Below, one piece after another: positions 36,689 through 45,244 of a stretch of DNA of 64,000 nt; the first letter of the stretch is position 1; the number at the start of each line of letters is the position of its first letter. Source of the stretch: Aeribacillus composti (GTDB taxonomy: Bacteria > Bacillota > Bacilli > Bacillales > Aeribacillaceae); assembly GCF_007827555.1 (NCBI RefSeq), contig NZ_VISS01000025.1:1-64000 (forward strand). Direction: 5' to 3'. The position numbers and the translations under genes were made by a program. The notes under the pieces were generated by a model. It had not been told where the DNA came from and searched no databases. It saw only the letters and a program-made list of their open reading frames with translations.

Positions 36689-37095
36689 AGGGATATTTGC
36701 ACACAGCATGCTGGAGCGTTTTTGTTTGGTTTTTTGCCACAATGTTTTTTGTTATGTTTGGGGACAGCGTTCTTTTCAGACCGGGTACAGCGGAGTTTGC
36801 TGTCAGCCTCTCTTTGCTAATAGCTGGAACAGGGGTGTTATTGGCAGGAGCCACGTATTTATATGTATTGTTTGACAAAGCCGAAAATGCACCGCTGAAA
36901 TTTGGATTCATCGGCACGATCGTTGGTTTAATTTTAGATACTTTTTCTTTATCCAACCACCAGCTGATTTTTCCTAAGCTTGATGAGCCGCAGGTTATCG
37001 CTTTTGCAGCATGGATGTCTTTTGCCTACGCATTGTATTTATTAATACCTGCCATAATAAATGAATTAATGAAAAAGAAGCTTAAAACCGAATGA
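36685..37095 (+). CDS. small integral membrane protein, co-transcribed with TetR regulator
   Basis: A 136-aa protein with four predicted membrane segments (around 7-27, 40-62, 72-92 and 108-130). No transporter motif is recognised; the family resembles the DUF5367-type small membrane proteins but this is not certain. Overlap with the TetR gene indicates translational coupling. Confidence 0.7.
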   Translation: MKGYLHTACWSVFVWFFATMFFVMFGDSVLFRPGTAEFAVSLSLLIAGTGVLLAGATYLYVLFDKAENAPLKFGFIGTIVGLILDTFSLSNHQLIFPKLDEPQVIAFAAWMSFAYALYLLIPAIINELMKKKLKTE

Positions 37096-37116
37096 ATTAA
37101 AATGCAATCACAAAAT

Positions 37117-37225
37117 GGGGTGTCTAATAAGTCGTTTTTACGGCTTATTGACGCCCCCATTAATGTTTTAGAAATGTTGATATATCGTGGTTATCAATGA
37201 CGATTTGACTTTCTAAGACAGCCCC
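37117..37225 (+). mobile_element. MITE-like element, copy A
   Basis: The 109-bp block begins GGGGTGTCTAATAAGTCG and ends AAGACAGCCCC. Its ends are imperfect inverted repeats, and an internal TAATAAGTCG/CGGCTTATT hairpin follows the left end. A related 124-bp copy in the opposite orientation lies at 60,044-60,167. No transposase is encoded. Confidence 0.7.
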
Positions 37226-37503
37226 TTTAGGGCATTGTATGACTGTTCGAATTTAAAGGGATTTCACCTTATCAAAACGTGAGTCTTTTCTTTTCCTTAT
37301 TTAAGTAATCCATGCTGCCGCCTGCCTAATAACCGAATCAACATTTAGAAGAAAGCAAGATAGATGTTGAGGACGTCTTTCTCATTAAAAAGAATTTCAA
37401 AATGTCCTTTTACGCTATTTATAAGCTGCCGTCTACCTGATAAAGCTCCGAAGAACCTTTTATTTTAACTTATACGTTTGGATCATCAATTTTATCATTG
37501 AAG

Positions 37504-37702
37504 CTAGACAAACTGTCCCAAATAAAACAACATATAAGAAGGCCGATTACTAAAATCATTCGTATTTAGAACAGCAAAAATTAAAGCTGTAAAAGTGAGA
37601 GCCAGCAAAAAATACAAACTATATTTACCCAATAATTTTGAAGTGAATCCTATTCCAACAACTAACAATAAGAATATGCCAATCTGGCAAAAAAAATTCC
37701 AA
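37504..37702 (-). pseudogene. small hydrophobic protein with a homopolymer frameshift
   Basis: The minus strand encodes about 65 residues of strongly hydrophobic sequence (IGIFLLLVVGIGF and FLLALTFTALIFAVL), forming two membrane spans and ending at 37504. The open frame connects to a GAGGAG-preceded TTG only if one base is removed from an eight-T run (37689-37696). It is either a pseudogene or a slippage-controlled gene. No family recognised. Confidence 0.4.
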
Positions 37703-37758
37703 GCTCCTCACTTCTCGCATAAAGTTTAGAATTCCAGCTGATGGCACTTTTCTAATCT

Positions 37759-38850
37759 TTAAATTGTTTTTCTTTTACAGGAAAACCAAGTGCACGGATT
37801 AAGATATTTTTTGTACTTGGCAGCGACTTCCCGACCTGCGATTGCCAGCCCGGCCCACCAAACGATTTCGCCAATTGCAATCAGCGCCGGAACATCCGCC
37901 GCTTTTTGAGTAAGAGTGAGCGGAAGCAATGGGACAACGGCGGCTAGTCCATACAAAATAAACGAGGCAATAATAAGAATGACAGCAATCTTGCGGAGAT
38001 AGCCTCTTTTATGCCTATTCGGCTTTTGCTGTCCGCAATCCTCTGTCCTGTAAAAAAATTGTTGAAGCATTTTTCCATATTTTTTCATCATGATAGCATC
38101 AGCCAGCTTCGGTGATATGGAGTTAACCTTGCCAAAAAGGATCGTGGACATCCCTCCCATAATTCGTACTGTCTTCTTTTTTTCAATTGTTTTAAGCAAA
38201 TCCTCTGCCACTTTTTCAACAGGCATAATGGAAACACCCATTTTCCTCCAAAGCGGATGAAATGGTCTTTCAGCTTCAGTATCTGCAGGACTTGGCGAAA
38301 AAAAGGCAACCCTTGCTTGACTACCTTCCAACTCCAATTCACGGTTTACAGCTTCAATAAATGTGAACAGCCCTGCTCGTGATACAGCATCGACACTATA
38401 ATATGGAAAAGCCAAGCGGCCATCTGCAAATCCCCCGATATGCATAATCGTGCTGCCTTTTTGTTCTCTCATATGCGGCAGGAATGCCTTCGTTATAAGA
38501 ATCGCTCCTAAAAGATTGATATCAAGCGTGTTTTTCGCTTCTTCATAACTATGCTCAGCTAAAGACTTTCTCACGTCATAACCCGAAGCATTGACGACAA
38601 TATCAATATGGGCCGACCACCTTTTTACAATATTTTTCAGTTCTTTAATCGATTGTAAATCAGTAATGTCAAAAACGGCTGTTGTTATATCTCCAGTTAT
38701 TTGCTCTGCTGTCTTTTTAACCTTTTCTTCATTCCTTCCAACTAAAAGAAGCCTTGCACCTTTATCGGCAAAAGCTTTTGCAAAGCTTGAACCTAATCCC
38801 CCTGAAGCGCCTATGACAATAACGGATTTACCCTCAAAACTCCTTTTCAT
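37759..38850 (-). CDS. short-chain dehydrogenase/reductase with C-terminal membrane segments
   Basis: A 363-aa protein with a classical SDR domain: the cofactor motif GASGGLGSS near residue 14, NASGYD, and the catalytic Tyr-x-x-x pattern in YYSVDAVSR with an Arg in place of the usual Lys four residues on. The C-terminal 60 residues hold two membrane spans, so it is membrane-anchored. ATG at 38850 follows GGAGGAG. It lies just after the MarR gene on the same strand and probably forms an operon with it. Substrate unknown. Confidence 0.8.
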   Translation of the reverse strand: MKRSFEGKSVIVIGASGGLGSSFAKAFADKGARLLLVGRNEEKVKKTAEQITGDITTAVFDITDLQSIKELKNIVKRWSAHIDIVVNASGYDVRKSLAEHSYEEAKNTLDINLLGAILITKAFLPHMREQKGSTIMHIGGFADGRLAFPYYSVDAVSRAGLFTFIEAVNRELELEGSQARVAFFSPSPADTEAERPFHPLWRKMGVSIMPVEKVAEDLLKTIEKKKTVRIMGGMSTILFGKVNSISPKLADAIMMKKYGKMLQQFFYRTEDCGQQKPNRHKRGYLRKIAVILIIASFILYGLAAVVPLLPLTLTQKAADVPALIAIGEIVWWAGLAIAGREVAAKYKKYLNPCTWFSCKRKTI

Positions 38851-38885
38851 GAACAGCTCCTCCATGTAAAAATGTATATGATGCA

Positions 38886-39326
38886 TTAGCGATCTGTTTT
38901 TTGCAAATAACGAACGATTTCTGCCAATAAAGTTTCCAGAAATTCATATTTATGATCGCTTCCTAAACACTCTTTTATTTGCAAGTCAATTTTCTTGTAG
39001 AGCTTTTCATCACCTTCGACAATGTTCTTTCCTTTTTCTGTAACACTTACATAATAAACTCGTTTGTCCTCCTGCGATTGTATTTTTTCTATAAGGCCCA
39101 TTTTTGACAGCTTTCTAATCATCGCTGAAACAGCCGGCTTCGTGAGGTTCAAAGCTTCTGCCACCTGAGAAAAATTGGGTTTCCCCATATAGTAAATAGT
39201 CGTTAAATAATAGTAGTCATTGCTGCTGAATTTTTTAATCTCCGCCTCCGTCAAATGCATATGTAAATTTTTAATCGATTCCCTCCACAAATAATTTGCA
39301 ATAAACGCAATGCTGTCTTTAACCAT
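38886..39326 (-). CDS. MarR-family transcriptional regulator
   Basis: A 146-aa winged-helix regulator: PNFSQVAEALNLTKPAVSAMIRKL (recognition region, about residues 50-73) followed by the EDKRVYYVSVTEKG wing. ATG at 39326 follows GGGGGATTTT; a TTG 12 bp upstream is less likely. A 42-bp perfect palindrome lies immediately upstream (39,339-39,380) and is almost certainly its own operator, implying autoregulation of the marR-SDR operon. Confidence 0.88.
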   Translation of the reverse strand: MVKDSIAFIANYLWRESIKNLHMHLTEAEIKKFSSNDYYYLTTIYYMGKPNFSQVAEALNLTKPAVSAMIRKLSKMGLIEKIQSQEDKRVYYVSVTEKGKNIVEGDEKLYKKIDLQIKECLGSDHKYEFLETLLAEIVRYLQKTDR

Positions 39327-39338
39327 AAAATCCCCCAA

Positions 39339-39380
39339 TAAATAGTTAAATATATTTAATTAAATATATTTAACTATTTA
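39339..39380. promoter_or_regulatory. 42-bp perfect palindrome, presumed MarR operator
   Basis: Both 20-bp arms (core AGTTAAATATATTTAA) are exactly complementary around a central AT. It lies 13 bp upstream of the marR start codon. Confidence 0.75.
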
Positions 39381-39399
39381 CCATTATTTTTTGTCAATC

Positions 39400-39433
39400 A
39401 CAAAAAAATTTCCCCAAACATAAGCGTGGGGAA
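39400..39433 (-). terminator. Rho-independent terminator of the GNAT gene
   Basis: On the minus strand TTCCCCA and TGGGGAA-type arms form a stem with loop CGCTTATGTT, followed by ATTTTTTTG. It lies downstream of the acetyltransferase gene. Confidence 0.65.
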
Positions 39434-39552
39434 TAGCACTTGACAAAATTTGAATTCGTTTCTCGTTTTAAAACATTATCTCATTCGGTTTCATATGCGC
39501 ACAGTGATTGCATGATTCTTTGGCGGAGACCGAAAATTGGCTGGATAAAATT

Positions 39553-40017
39553 TCATCTAGGAAAAAACTGTCTAAAACAAATTTTTTTCATCACAATTCG
39601 ATTGTTATTCACAGCATAACCATTTTTTCTGTAGAAGCTTTCTGCGAGTCCTCCAGTGGATGTTAAGAGGTAAATGCTTTTAACTTGTTTCTTTTGTAAA
39701 TCTTTCTCTAAATATTGGAGAAGCTTGGAGCCATAGCCTTTACCTTGAATTTCATGATTGATGCATAATTCCGCTAAATAAAAAGTTATTCCTTGATATG
39801 TTTTCTTGCTGTTCCCTGCTATAAAACCAATGGGAGTTCCATCGATTTCCCAAAAAAATCCTGTAAATTTCGGAGTATGCAGCAAATCTGTAAGCCTTTC
39901 TTTAGCCGTTTCATATGTCCAGCTTTCATTCCAAGGGTCACGATTAAAAACTTTCATATATAGTTCAATACATTGTTCCAAATGTTTTGCCGTCATTGGT
40001 GCAATTGTTTCTGCCAC
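39553..40017 (-). CDS. GNAT-family N-acetyltransferase
   Basis: The 154-aa acetyltransferase has the acetyl-CoA-binding motif A around residues 93-110 (INHEIQGKGYGSKLLQYLE, with the Q/R-x-x-G-x-G/A loop QGKGYG) and a C-terminal FYRKNGY segment. GTG start preceded by GGGGGAAATTTTT. Substrate unknown. Monocistronic with its own terminator. Confidence 0.85.
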   Translation of the reverse strand: MAETIAPMTAKHLEQCIELYMKVFNRDPWNESWTYETAKERLTDLLHTPKFTGFFWEIDGTPIGFIAGNSKKTYQGITFYLAELCINHEIQGKGYGSKLLQYLEKDLQKKQVKSIYLLTSTGGLAESFYRKNGYAVNNNRIVMKKICFRQFFPR

Positions 40018-40043
40018 AAAAATTTCCCCCTATAGTAAATAGC

Positions 40044-40087
40044 TGGGGAGTGCATCCTGACTCCCGTCTGTTCAAAAACACTCCCCA
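40044..40087. repeat. inverted repeat, possible terminator
   Basis: TGGGGAGTG and CACTCCCCA are perfect 9-bp complements separated by 26 bp, immediately upstream of the acetyltransferase gene. It may be a terminator for the decayed genes upstream, or a leader structure. Confidence 0.45.
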
Positions 40088-40237
40088 TTAAACTATTCGA
40101 TTTGGTGTTGCCAGCACAGAAAACTTTCTCTGTTGTTTTTGCTTACCATTTTCTATCTATTTTAAATCTTAAAATCATTTTAATAGAAAATGGCCTTCAT
40201 GTCATTTGCGGATTCTAGTCTTTTCGGCTAATTTTGT

Positions 40238-40650
40238 TTATGCTTCCGTTTCATTTTGTACATCTTTCGTAAAATCTTCAGAATTTAAATAGCCTGGTTC
40301 TATGATAAGTTCCTCATCATCATAAAAAAATCCAGCGAACGGATACCGCTGACGGACTGGCTGCACAGCCTATGCTCATAATTAAGAAGCTTAATAAATG
40401 AAAGTGAGGCGAATTTTTCCTGCTGGCAGCTCTGCCTTTTTCCTTTCAAAACACAGCCAATTCCAAATAGCACAAGAAGTATCTCAATGAATCTCGGAAA
40501 AAATGGCGCCTGACAATATATTTTTGCTATAAAAATCAGCGAATGACAAGCGTCGGCGCTAAGGCACATCAGCTCATATATAAGGGTGATAGAGTTTTGC
40601 TTTCATTTACCGATAAGAGGCCGAACAATACAGTGGTGAACCCGTCGATT
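40238..40650 (-). pseudogene. decayed membrane-transport remnant, possibly tripartite tricarboxylate transporter
   Basis: Downstream of the sulfolactate operon the minus strand holds coding fragments in different frames. One is a TctB-like segment (APFFPRFIEILLVLFGIG), preceded by IDGFTTVLFGLL in another frame. The third is a C-terminal tail (YPFAGFFYDDEELIIEP, ending QNETEA at 40,238). The F-F-P-R plus hydrophobic pattern is typical of TctB small subunits. Sulfolactate clusters of other bacteria include a TTT-type importer, so this may be its ruin. Low certainty. Confidence 0.4.
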
Positions 40651-40681
40651 TTTTCTCGGAAATAAACTTAAATGTCATATG

Positions 40682-41395
40682 TTAGCCGTTATCCCTCTTT
40701 GCGTTTTCTAAAGTCTGCTCGACACTTTGTAAATGCTTCTCCATGCTTTTCCTTGACCTAATTATGTCGCGCTTTTTGATCATTTCGACAATTTCTAAGT
40801 GCTCCAGCCACGAATGGTGCATCCGATCAGGTATTTTAGATGTCTCCACCCTGATATTGTTAAAAAGGCTAGTGAGACTGTTCATTATCCGATAAGCAAT
40901 TGCGTTCTTGGAAAGCTCCGCAATTCTAATATGAAATTTGTGATCTCGTTCAGACAATATCTTTTCATTCACTTTATTTTCGCTGATTAATTGTACAGTC
41001 TCTTTCACAAACTGATACAAAACGTCAATTTCCGAATCGGATGCCCGTTCAACAGTCCATACTACTGCTTGCGTTTCAATGAACATTCTTATTTCAAATA
41101 AATCTGCAAATTGGTCGCTTTTGACAAAGTAATGATTGGCTAATTGAGCTAAATTATTCGTTCCATCCGCTACAAAAACGCCATTCCCCTGTTTAATTTC
41201 AATAAATCCGAGCGTAGAGAGAACTTTGTAAGCTTCCCTTATTGTATTTCGACTCACATTTAATTTAAGAGAAAGCTCTCTTTCTGACGGCAGCTTTTCC
41301 CCGGGTTTCAGCTTATTTTCTTGAATAAGTGATTTCAATTCTTCAACAATCTTATTCGGAACAGTGGAACGATCAAAACGAATATTTTCAAACAT
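40682..41395 (-). CDS. GntR-family (FadR type) regulator of the sulfolactate operon
   Basis: A 237-aa regulator with an N-terminal winged helix (LPSERELSLKLNVSRNTIREAY, about residues 33-55) and a C-terminal all-helical FCD effector domain with metal-ligand histidines (HKFHIRIAEL and HLEIVEMI). ATG at 41395 follows AGGTGATCATT and overlaps the end of the comC-like gene, so it is the last gene of the operon and probably its local regulator, responding to sulfolactate or a related acid. Confidence 0.85.
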   Translation of the reverse strand: MFENIRFDRSTVPNKIVEELKSLIQENKLKPGEKLPSERELSLKLNVSRNTIREAYKVLSTLGFIEIKQGNGVFVADGTNNLAQLANHYFVKSDQFADLFEIRMFIETQAVVWTVERASDSEIDVLYQFVKETVQLISENKVNEKILSERDHKFHIRIAELSKNAIAYRIMNSLTSLFNNIRVETSKIPDRMHHSWLEHLEIVEMIKKRDIIRSRKSMEKHLQSVEQTLENAKRDNG

Positions 41396-42449
41396 AATGA
41401 TCACCTGTGGTAGGAAATTCCAAATGCAACTGATTGGCCAGCTGCACTAAATCCTTTTCCACTTCCTGAGATAAATGAATACCACAATGTAATTTATGAA
41501 TATAAGATTGTTCTCTTCGTTCCCCAGGGTACAAAATTGTATGGACTTCTTCTTTTTTAGGAACAGCTTTCATTTCCAAAAGCATTTTTTGCAGAAGAGA
41601 GGTAAATTGATCGACAGGCATAAATTTTTCTATATCGATTAAAATAAAAAAATGCCCTACATTTGCTATTTGGCCGTTATCGTCATATATATTTTCGACA
41701 TGTGGGCCGTAAGCAGCACCTGTTAATAGCCCTGTTAATATTTCCACTGCCAAAGCCCAGCCATACCCCTTTACTCCTCCCGAAGGAAGAACGGCTCCGT
41801 TTAATGCTTCTGCAGGATCTTCCGTATCATTGCCTCTTTGATCGATTGCCCAGCCTTTTGGAATGGCTTTTCCTTCCTTTGCCGCTTCTATAATTTTGCC
41901 TCTTGCAACGACGCTTGCAGACATATCAATAATAACATCCGGTCCGTTTTTGACTGGAAAGCCAAATGCTATCGGATTCGTTCCAAAGAAAGCTTTTTTG
42001 CCTCCCCAAGGCGGAATCCCAGGCGGAGAATTTGTCATCACAATTGCTGCAAGATTTTCATCGCAAGCTGCCTTGCAATAATATGATGCACATCCAAAAT
42101 GATTGCTTTTTCGAATGGCGATGGCAGCAACTCCCGTTTCTCTTGCTGTTTTGATTCCCTCTTTAATGCCATAATATGATGCAATCTGGCCCAATCCGTT
42201 ATCTCCATCGACAGTTAAAATGGATAACCCTTTTTTTTGTATTTTTATGGACGGGGTCGGATTAATCCGCCCCTCTTTTAAACGTTTTGAATAGATCGGC
42301 AATCTGCTGATTCCGTGGCTTGTGATACCTTCAAGATCTGCCCTTATTAATGAATCTGCTACAACTTCAGCATTCTCTTTTTTAACGTTTTGCTTCACCA
42401 AAACATCTTCAACAAATTTTTTTAGAGCTTTCGCATCATAAACAGTCAA
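41388..42449 (-). CDS. comC: malate/L-lactate dehydrogenase family: candidate (R)-sulfolactate dehydrogenase
   Basis: The 353-aa NAD(P)-dependent enzyme belongs to the LDH2/MDG family (KSNHFGCASYYC, MTNSPPG, FGTNPIAFGFP). In sulfolactate degraders the ComC member reduces sulfopyruvate to (R)-sulfolactate and works with SlcC as a racemising pair, feeding the lyase SuyAB. Its place directly beside slcC-like and suyAB genes supports this call. TTG start after GGGTGAG. Ureidoglycolate or malate dehydrogenase are family alternatives. Confidence 0.8.
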   Translation of the reverse strand: MTVYDAKALKKFVEDVLVKQNVKKENAEVVADSLIRADLEGITSHGISRLPIYSKRLKEGRINPTPSIKIQKKGLSILTVDGDNGLGQIASYYGIKEGIKTARETGVAAIAIRKSNHFGCASYYCKAACDENLAAIVMTNSPPGIPPWGGKKAFFGTNPIAFGFPVKNGPDVIIDMSASVVARGKIIEAAKEGKAIPKGWAIDQRGNDTEDPAEALNGAVLPSGGVKGYGWALAVEILTGLLTGAAYGPHVENIYDDNGQIANVGHFFILIDIEKFMPVDQFTSLLQKMLLEMKAVPKKEEVHTILYPGERREQSYIHKLHCGIHLSQEVEKDLVQLANQLHLEFPTTGDHYV

Positions 42450-42463
42450 ACTTCACTCACCCT

Positions 42464-43420
42464 TTAAAAATCAGATGAAACTAAAAATAGTGATTCTTTT
42501 CCCTCAAGTACTTTCATAATTTCATCTGAAATAATGTTAGTGATTCGTTCTTGGGACTCTTCTGTTAATCCAGCAATATGCGGAGTTACAGTAATCTTGC
42601 TGCTGTTTAATAGAAAATAGTCTTTTTCGACCGGCTCATTCTCAAGTACATCTAAGTAAGCACCAGCTATTTGCCCGGATTCCACCGCCTTGAATAAGGC
42701 GGATTCATCAATAATTCCCCCGCGAGAAGTGTTGATAATAATTGCATTTTTTTTCATTAAGTTAAATTCTTTCGTACTAAGTAAATTTCTTGTTTCATTC
42801 GTTAGCGGAACATGAATGCTTACAAAGTCGGACTCTTTTAAGACCTCTGCTAATTCAACCTTTGTAATCCCCGTTTCAGAAAAAGGATAATCGAATTCTC
42901 TTATATAAGGATCATAGCCGATCACTTTCATTCCAAATGCAATGGCTCTTTTAGCAAGCCTGTGGCCAATCTCTCCCGTTCCGATTAATCCCAATGTTTT
43001 CCCGTATATCTCATTTCCCGTAAATAATTTCCTATTCCAATTTCCTTTTTTAACGTCTTCTCCGGCTTGTATGATAGGCCTCGATGCCGTTAAAATAACG
43101 GCCATAACATATTCTGCTACTGAAACCGAATTGGCATTTTTGGCGGAGACGATTTTTACATTACGTTGTTTTGCTGCAAGTAAATTTATATTATCAAGCC
43201 CGACTCCTAATCTGCCGATTACCTTTAATTTTTTCCCTGCATCCAGTATTTCCTGATCAACAATTGTCTGGTTTCGAACGACTAATGCGTCTGCATCTAT
43301 TATTTTGTTTATTAATTCCTGTTTATTTCTCCATAAATCCGGATTGTATTCGACCTCCGCTATTTTCCTCATCCTGTTAATCCCGGATTCAGGCATATAT
43401 TCAGAGATTAGTATTTTCAT
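42464..43420 (-). CDS. slcC: D-2-hydroxyacid dehydrogenase: candidate (S)-sulfolactate dehydrogenase
   Basis: A 318-aa NAD-dependent enzyme of the phosphoglycerate dehydrogenase family. It has the Rossmann motif GTGEIGHRLAKRA near residue 148, the catalytic Arg in NTSRGG, Glu in LDVLENEP and His in TPHIAG. SlcC, the (S)-sulfolactate dehydrogenase, is of this family and occurs next to comC and suyAB. ATG at 43420 follows GGAGGAAAG; the longer frame overlaps the suyB stop. Activity on glycerate-type acids remains possible. Confidence 0.8.
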   Translation of the reverse strand: MKILISEYMPESGINRMRKIAEVEYNPDLWRNKQELINKIIDADALVVRNQTIVDQEILDAGKKLKVIGRLGVGLDNINLLAAKQRNVKIVSAKNANSVSVAEYVMAVILTASRPIIQAGEDVKKGNWNRKLFTGNEIYGKTLGLIGTGEIGHRLAKRAIAFGMKVIGYDPYIREFDYPFSETGITKVELAEVLKESDFVSIHVPLTNETRNLLSTKEFNLMKKNAIIINTSRGGIIDESALFKAVESGQIAGAYLDVLENEPVEKDYFLLNSSKITVTPHIAGLTEESQERITNIISDEIMKVLEGKESLFLVSSDF

Positions 43421-43433
43421 TACTTTCCTCCGC

Positions 43434-44588
43434 TCATGCACTGCGATAAAGTTTCGTCAAAACAAATTCTCTATGCCCTAATGTTTCCGCTGCAGTTAAA
43501 CGTCCGTTTATTGTTCGGATCAAAATATCAAGCAGCAAATCGCCAGCCTGCTGGAGATTATATTCCCGTTTCAATAATCCTGTAACGTCTACATCGATAT
43601 GCTCTGACATAGTAGAAACTGTAATTGGATTTGCCGAAAGCTTAATAACGGGTACTATTGGATGACCAATTATATTGCCTTGACCGGTAGGAAAGAAATG
43701 TACGACCGCCCCTCCAGCTGCCATTAAAGTAATGCATTCAGCTGCTGCAGAGGAGGTATCCATAAAATTCAATCCCGCTTTTACTGGAGCCTCCGCAGGT
43801 CCTAAAGCATCAACCACCGGTTTTGTGCCTGTTTTTTCGATATTGCCGAGCGCCTTTTCCTCAATTGTTGTGAGGCCGCCTCTTATATTTCCTTCTGTCG
43901 GCTGGCTGCCAAGCAGATCAACACCTTTTGATGCGATTTCTTCAACATAGTTTTGATAAAGGCTTAAAAATTTTTGTTTTACTTCTGGAGTGGCACAACG
44001 CTCTGCAATTAAATGCTCGCCGCCAGTTAATTCGGAGGTTTCACCGAACAAAACAGTTCCGCCTTCGTCGATTAAACGATCAACTACATTTCCTACCGTA
44101 GGGCATGATCCTAACCCGGTTGTCGTATCCGACTCTCCGCATTTAATACTTACTAAAATTTCTGATAATTCCACAGGCTCTCTGCGAATTTCAGAAGCAT
44201 CCTGCAGAAATTTTTGTGCTGTTCGAGCTGCTTTTTCAATCGTAGACAAATCGCCATAACGTTCAATTGAAAATCCGGCTACCGGCTTGCCTGTTTTTTG
44301 TACCTCCTCAACAATTCGATTTGTCCAGTTAGGCTCAATACCAATCACAACAACAGCTGCTACATTTGGATTAGAACAGTTGCCGATAATCGTTTTAAAA
44401 AACAAGTCTAAATCCGGCCCATATTGTAATCGCCCGTATGCATGCGGGATCGCTAAAGTACCAGGAACAATTTTAGCAACCGCTTCTGCTGCCGCATTAG
44501 AAATGTCATCGACAGGCATGATCACTACATGATTCCGAATACCAACTCTTCCGTTCTCTCTGCGATAACCCCAAATTTTATTCTCCAT
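43434..44588 (-). CDS. suyB: (R)-sulfolactate sulfo-lyase large subunit
   Basis: The 384-aa protein is homologous to the large domain of altronate/D-galactarate dehydratase (UxaA family) but full-length for SuyB. It shows [13 protein letters not shown] at the N-terminus, the cysteine-containing [25 protein letters not shown], and [16 protein letters not shown]. SuyAB is an Fe-dependent lyase converting (R)-sulfolactate to pyruvate and sulfite. The split into SuyA and SuyB plus the two sulfolactate-type dehydrogenases distinguish it from an altronate dehydratase. Ribosome site GAGGTGG; start overlaps the end of suyA. Confidence 0.85.
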   Translation of the reverse strand: MENKIWGYRRENGRVGIRNHVVIMPVDDISNAAAEAVAKIVPGTLAIPHAYGRLQYGPDLDLFFKTIIGNCSNPNVAAVVVIGIEPNWTNRIVEEVQKTGKPVAGFSIERYGDLSTIEKAARTAQKFLQDASEIRREPVELSEILVSIKCGESDTTTGLGSCPTVGNVVDRLIDEGGTVLFGETSELTGGEHLIAERCATPEVKQKFLSLYQNYVEEIASKGVDLLGSQPTEGNIRGGLTTIEEKALGNIEKTGTKPVVDALGPAEAPVKAGLNFMDTSSAAAECITLMAAGGAVVHFFPTGQGNIIGHPIVPVIKLSANPITVSTMSEHIDVDVTGLLKREYNLQQAGDLLLDILIRTINGRLTAAETLGHREFVLTKLYRSA

Positions 44589-44871
44589 ATTTCCACCTCG
44601 CCGTTTTTAAATTATGAGTATGAACATAGCTCCCTTTATAGATTTTTTTTGTAGCTACACCAATCGGTACGCGATATTCAATTACTTTGCTGTTTTCATC
44701 CAAATCCACTAAAGCAATCTTATGACCAAGAGGAATAAAATCTCTAGACTCTACTGAAACAACTGAATCGTCTTCTAAGATGACCCCTTGGATTTGCTCG
44801 CCTGCTTCAATGTCTTCTATTGCGACTCCCACAGAATCGCCGACATTATGTACTAAAAACTTGTGTGACAC
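44578..44871 (-). CDS. suyA: (R)-sulfolactate sulfo-lyase small subunit (SAF domain)
   Basis: A 97-aa SAF-domain protein corresponding to the N-terminal domain of UxaA-type dehydratases and to SuyA. It starts [17 protein letters not shown] and has the conserved IPLGHKIAL and HTHNL segments. I chose the GTG at 44871, ten bases after GGAGG, because it matches the SuyA N-terminus; the longer frame from 44889 starts on top of the ribosome site. First gene of the suyAB-slcC-comC-gntR operon. Confidence 0.83.
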   Translation of the reverse strand: MSHKFLVHNVGDSVGVAIEDIEAGEQIQGVILEDDSVVSVESRDFIPLGHKIALVDLDENSKVIEYRVPIGVATKKIYKGSYVHTHNLKTARWKYGE

Positions 44872-44944
44872 TATGAACCACCCCTCCATTTCCTTTTTTA
44901 CAACGCATTTGGTTCAGACATTCAATGGTCCAACCAATTTCTTT

Positions 44945-45006
44945 AAATTAAATAAAAACAGGCCTTGCACGCCTGAAAATATATTATTTCCAAGCATTGC
45001 AAGGCC
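44945..45006 (-). terminator. terminator after the graspetide operon
   Basis: On the minus strand GGCCTTGCA and TGCAAGGCC (perfect 9 bp) are followed by TGTTTTTATTT. It ends transcription from the M50 gene before suyA. The rest of 44,872-45,244 is A+T-rich and must hold the suy promoter; no other structure is seen. Confidence 0.7.
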
Positions 45007-45244
45007 CTTCAGTCGTCTGATCGAACCTAAATTATTCCTATTGATTTACTGCGGTTTAAAGATTACCATGGATTGAATTTTTTGTCAATATTTTTTCAAA
45101 AAAAATCAATTAAATTATGTTCAAGATTGGCTCCGTTCCGGGAATAATCATTCAAAAATTCCACTCTTGCAATCTTTTCAACAACTCGAGAGCCGTTTAT
45201 GGCGAATCATTAAGTTATGATTTTCATAAAATGGCGAAAAATCG

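Noticed and set aside
40300-40569. 89-codon frame as an intact gene
   Set aside because: It joins fragments of different origin; only the middle matches a TctB-like segment, so it is treated as part of a pseudogene.
43434-44588. Altronate dehydratase (uxaA) as product
   Set aside because: The SAF domain is a separate gene and the neighbours are two sulfolactate-type dehydrogenases, which fits suyAB instead.
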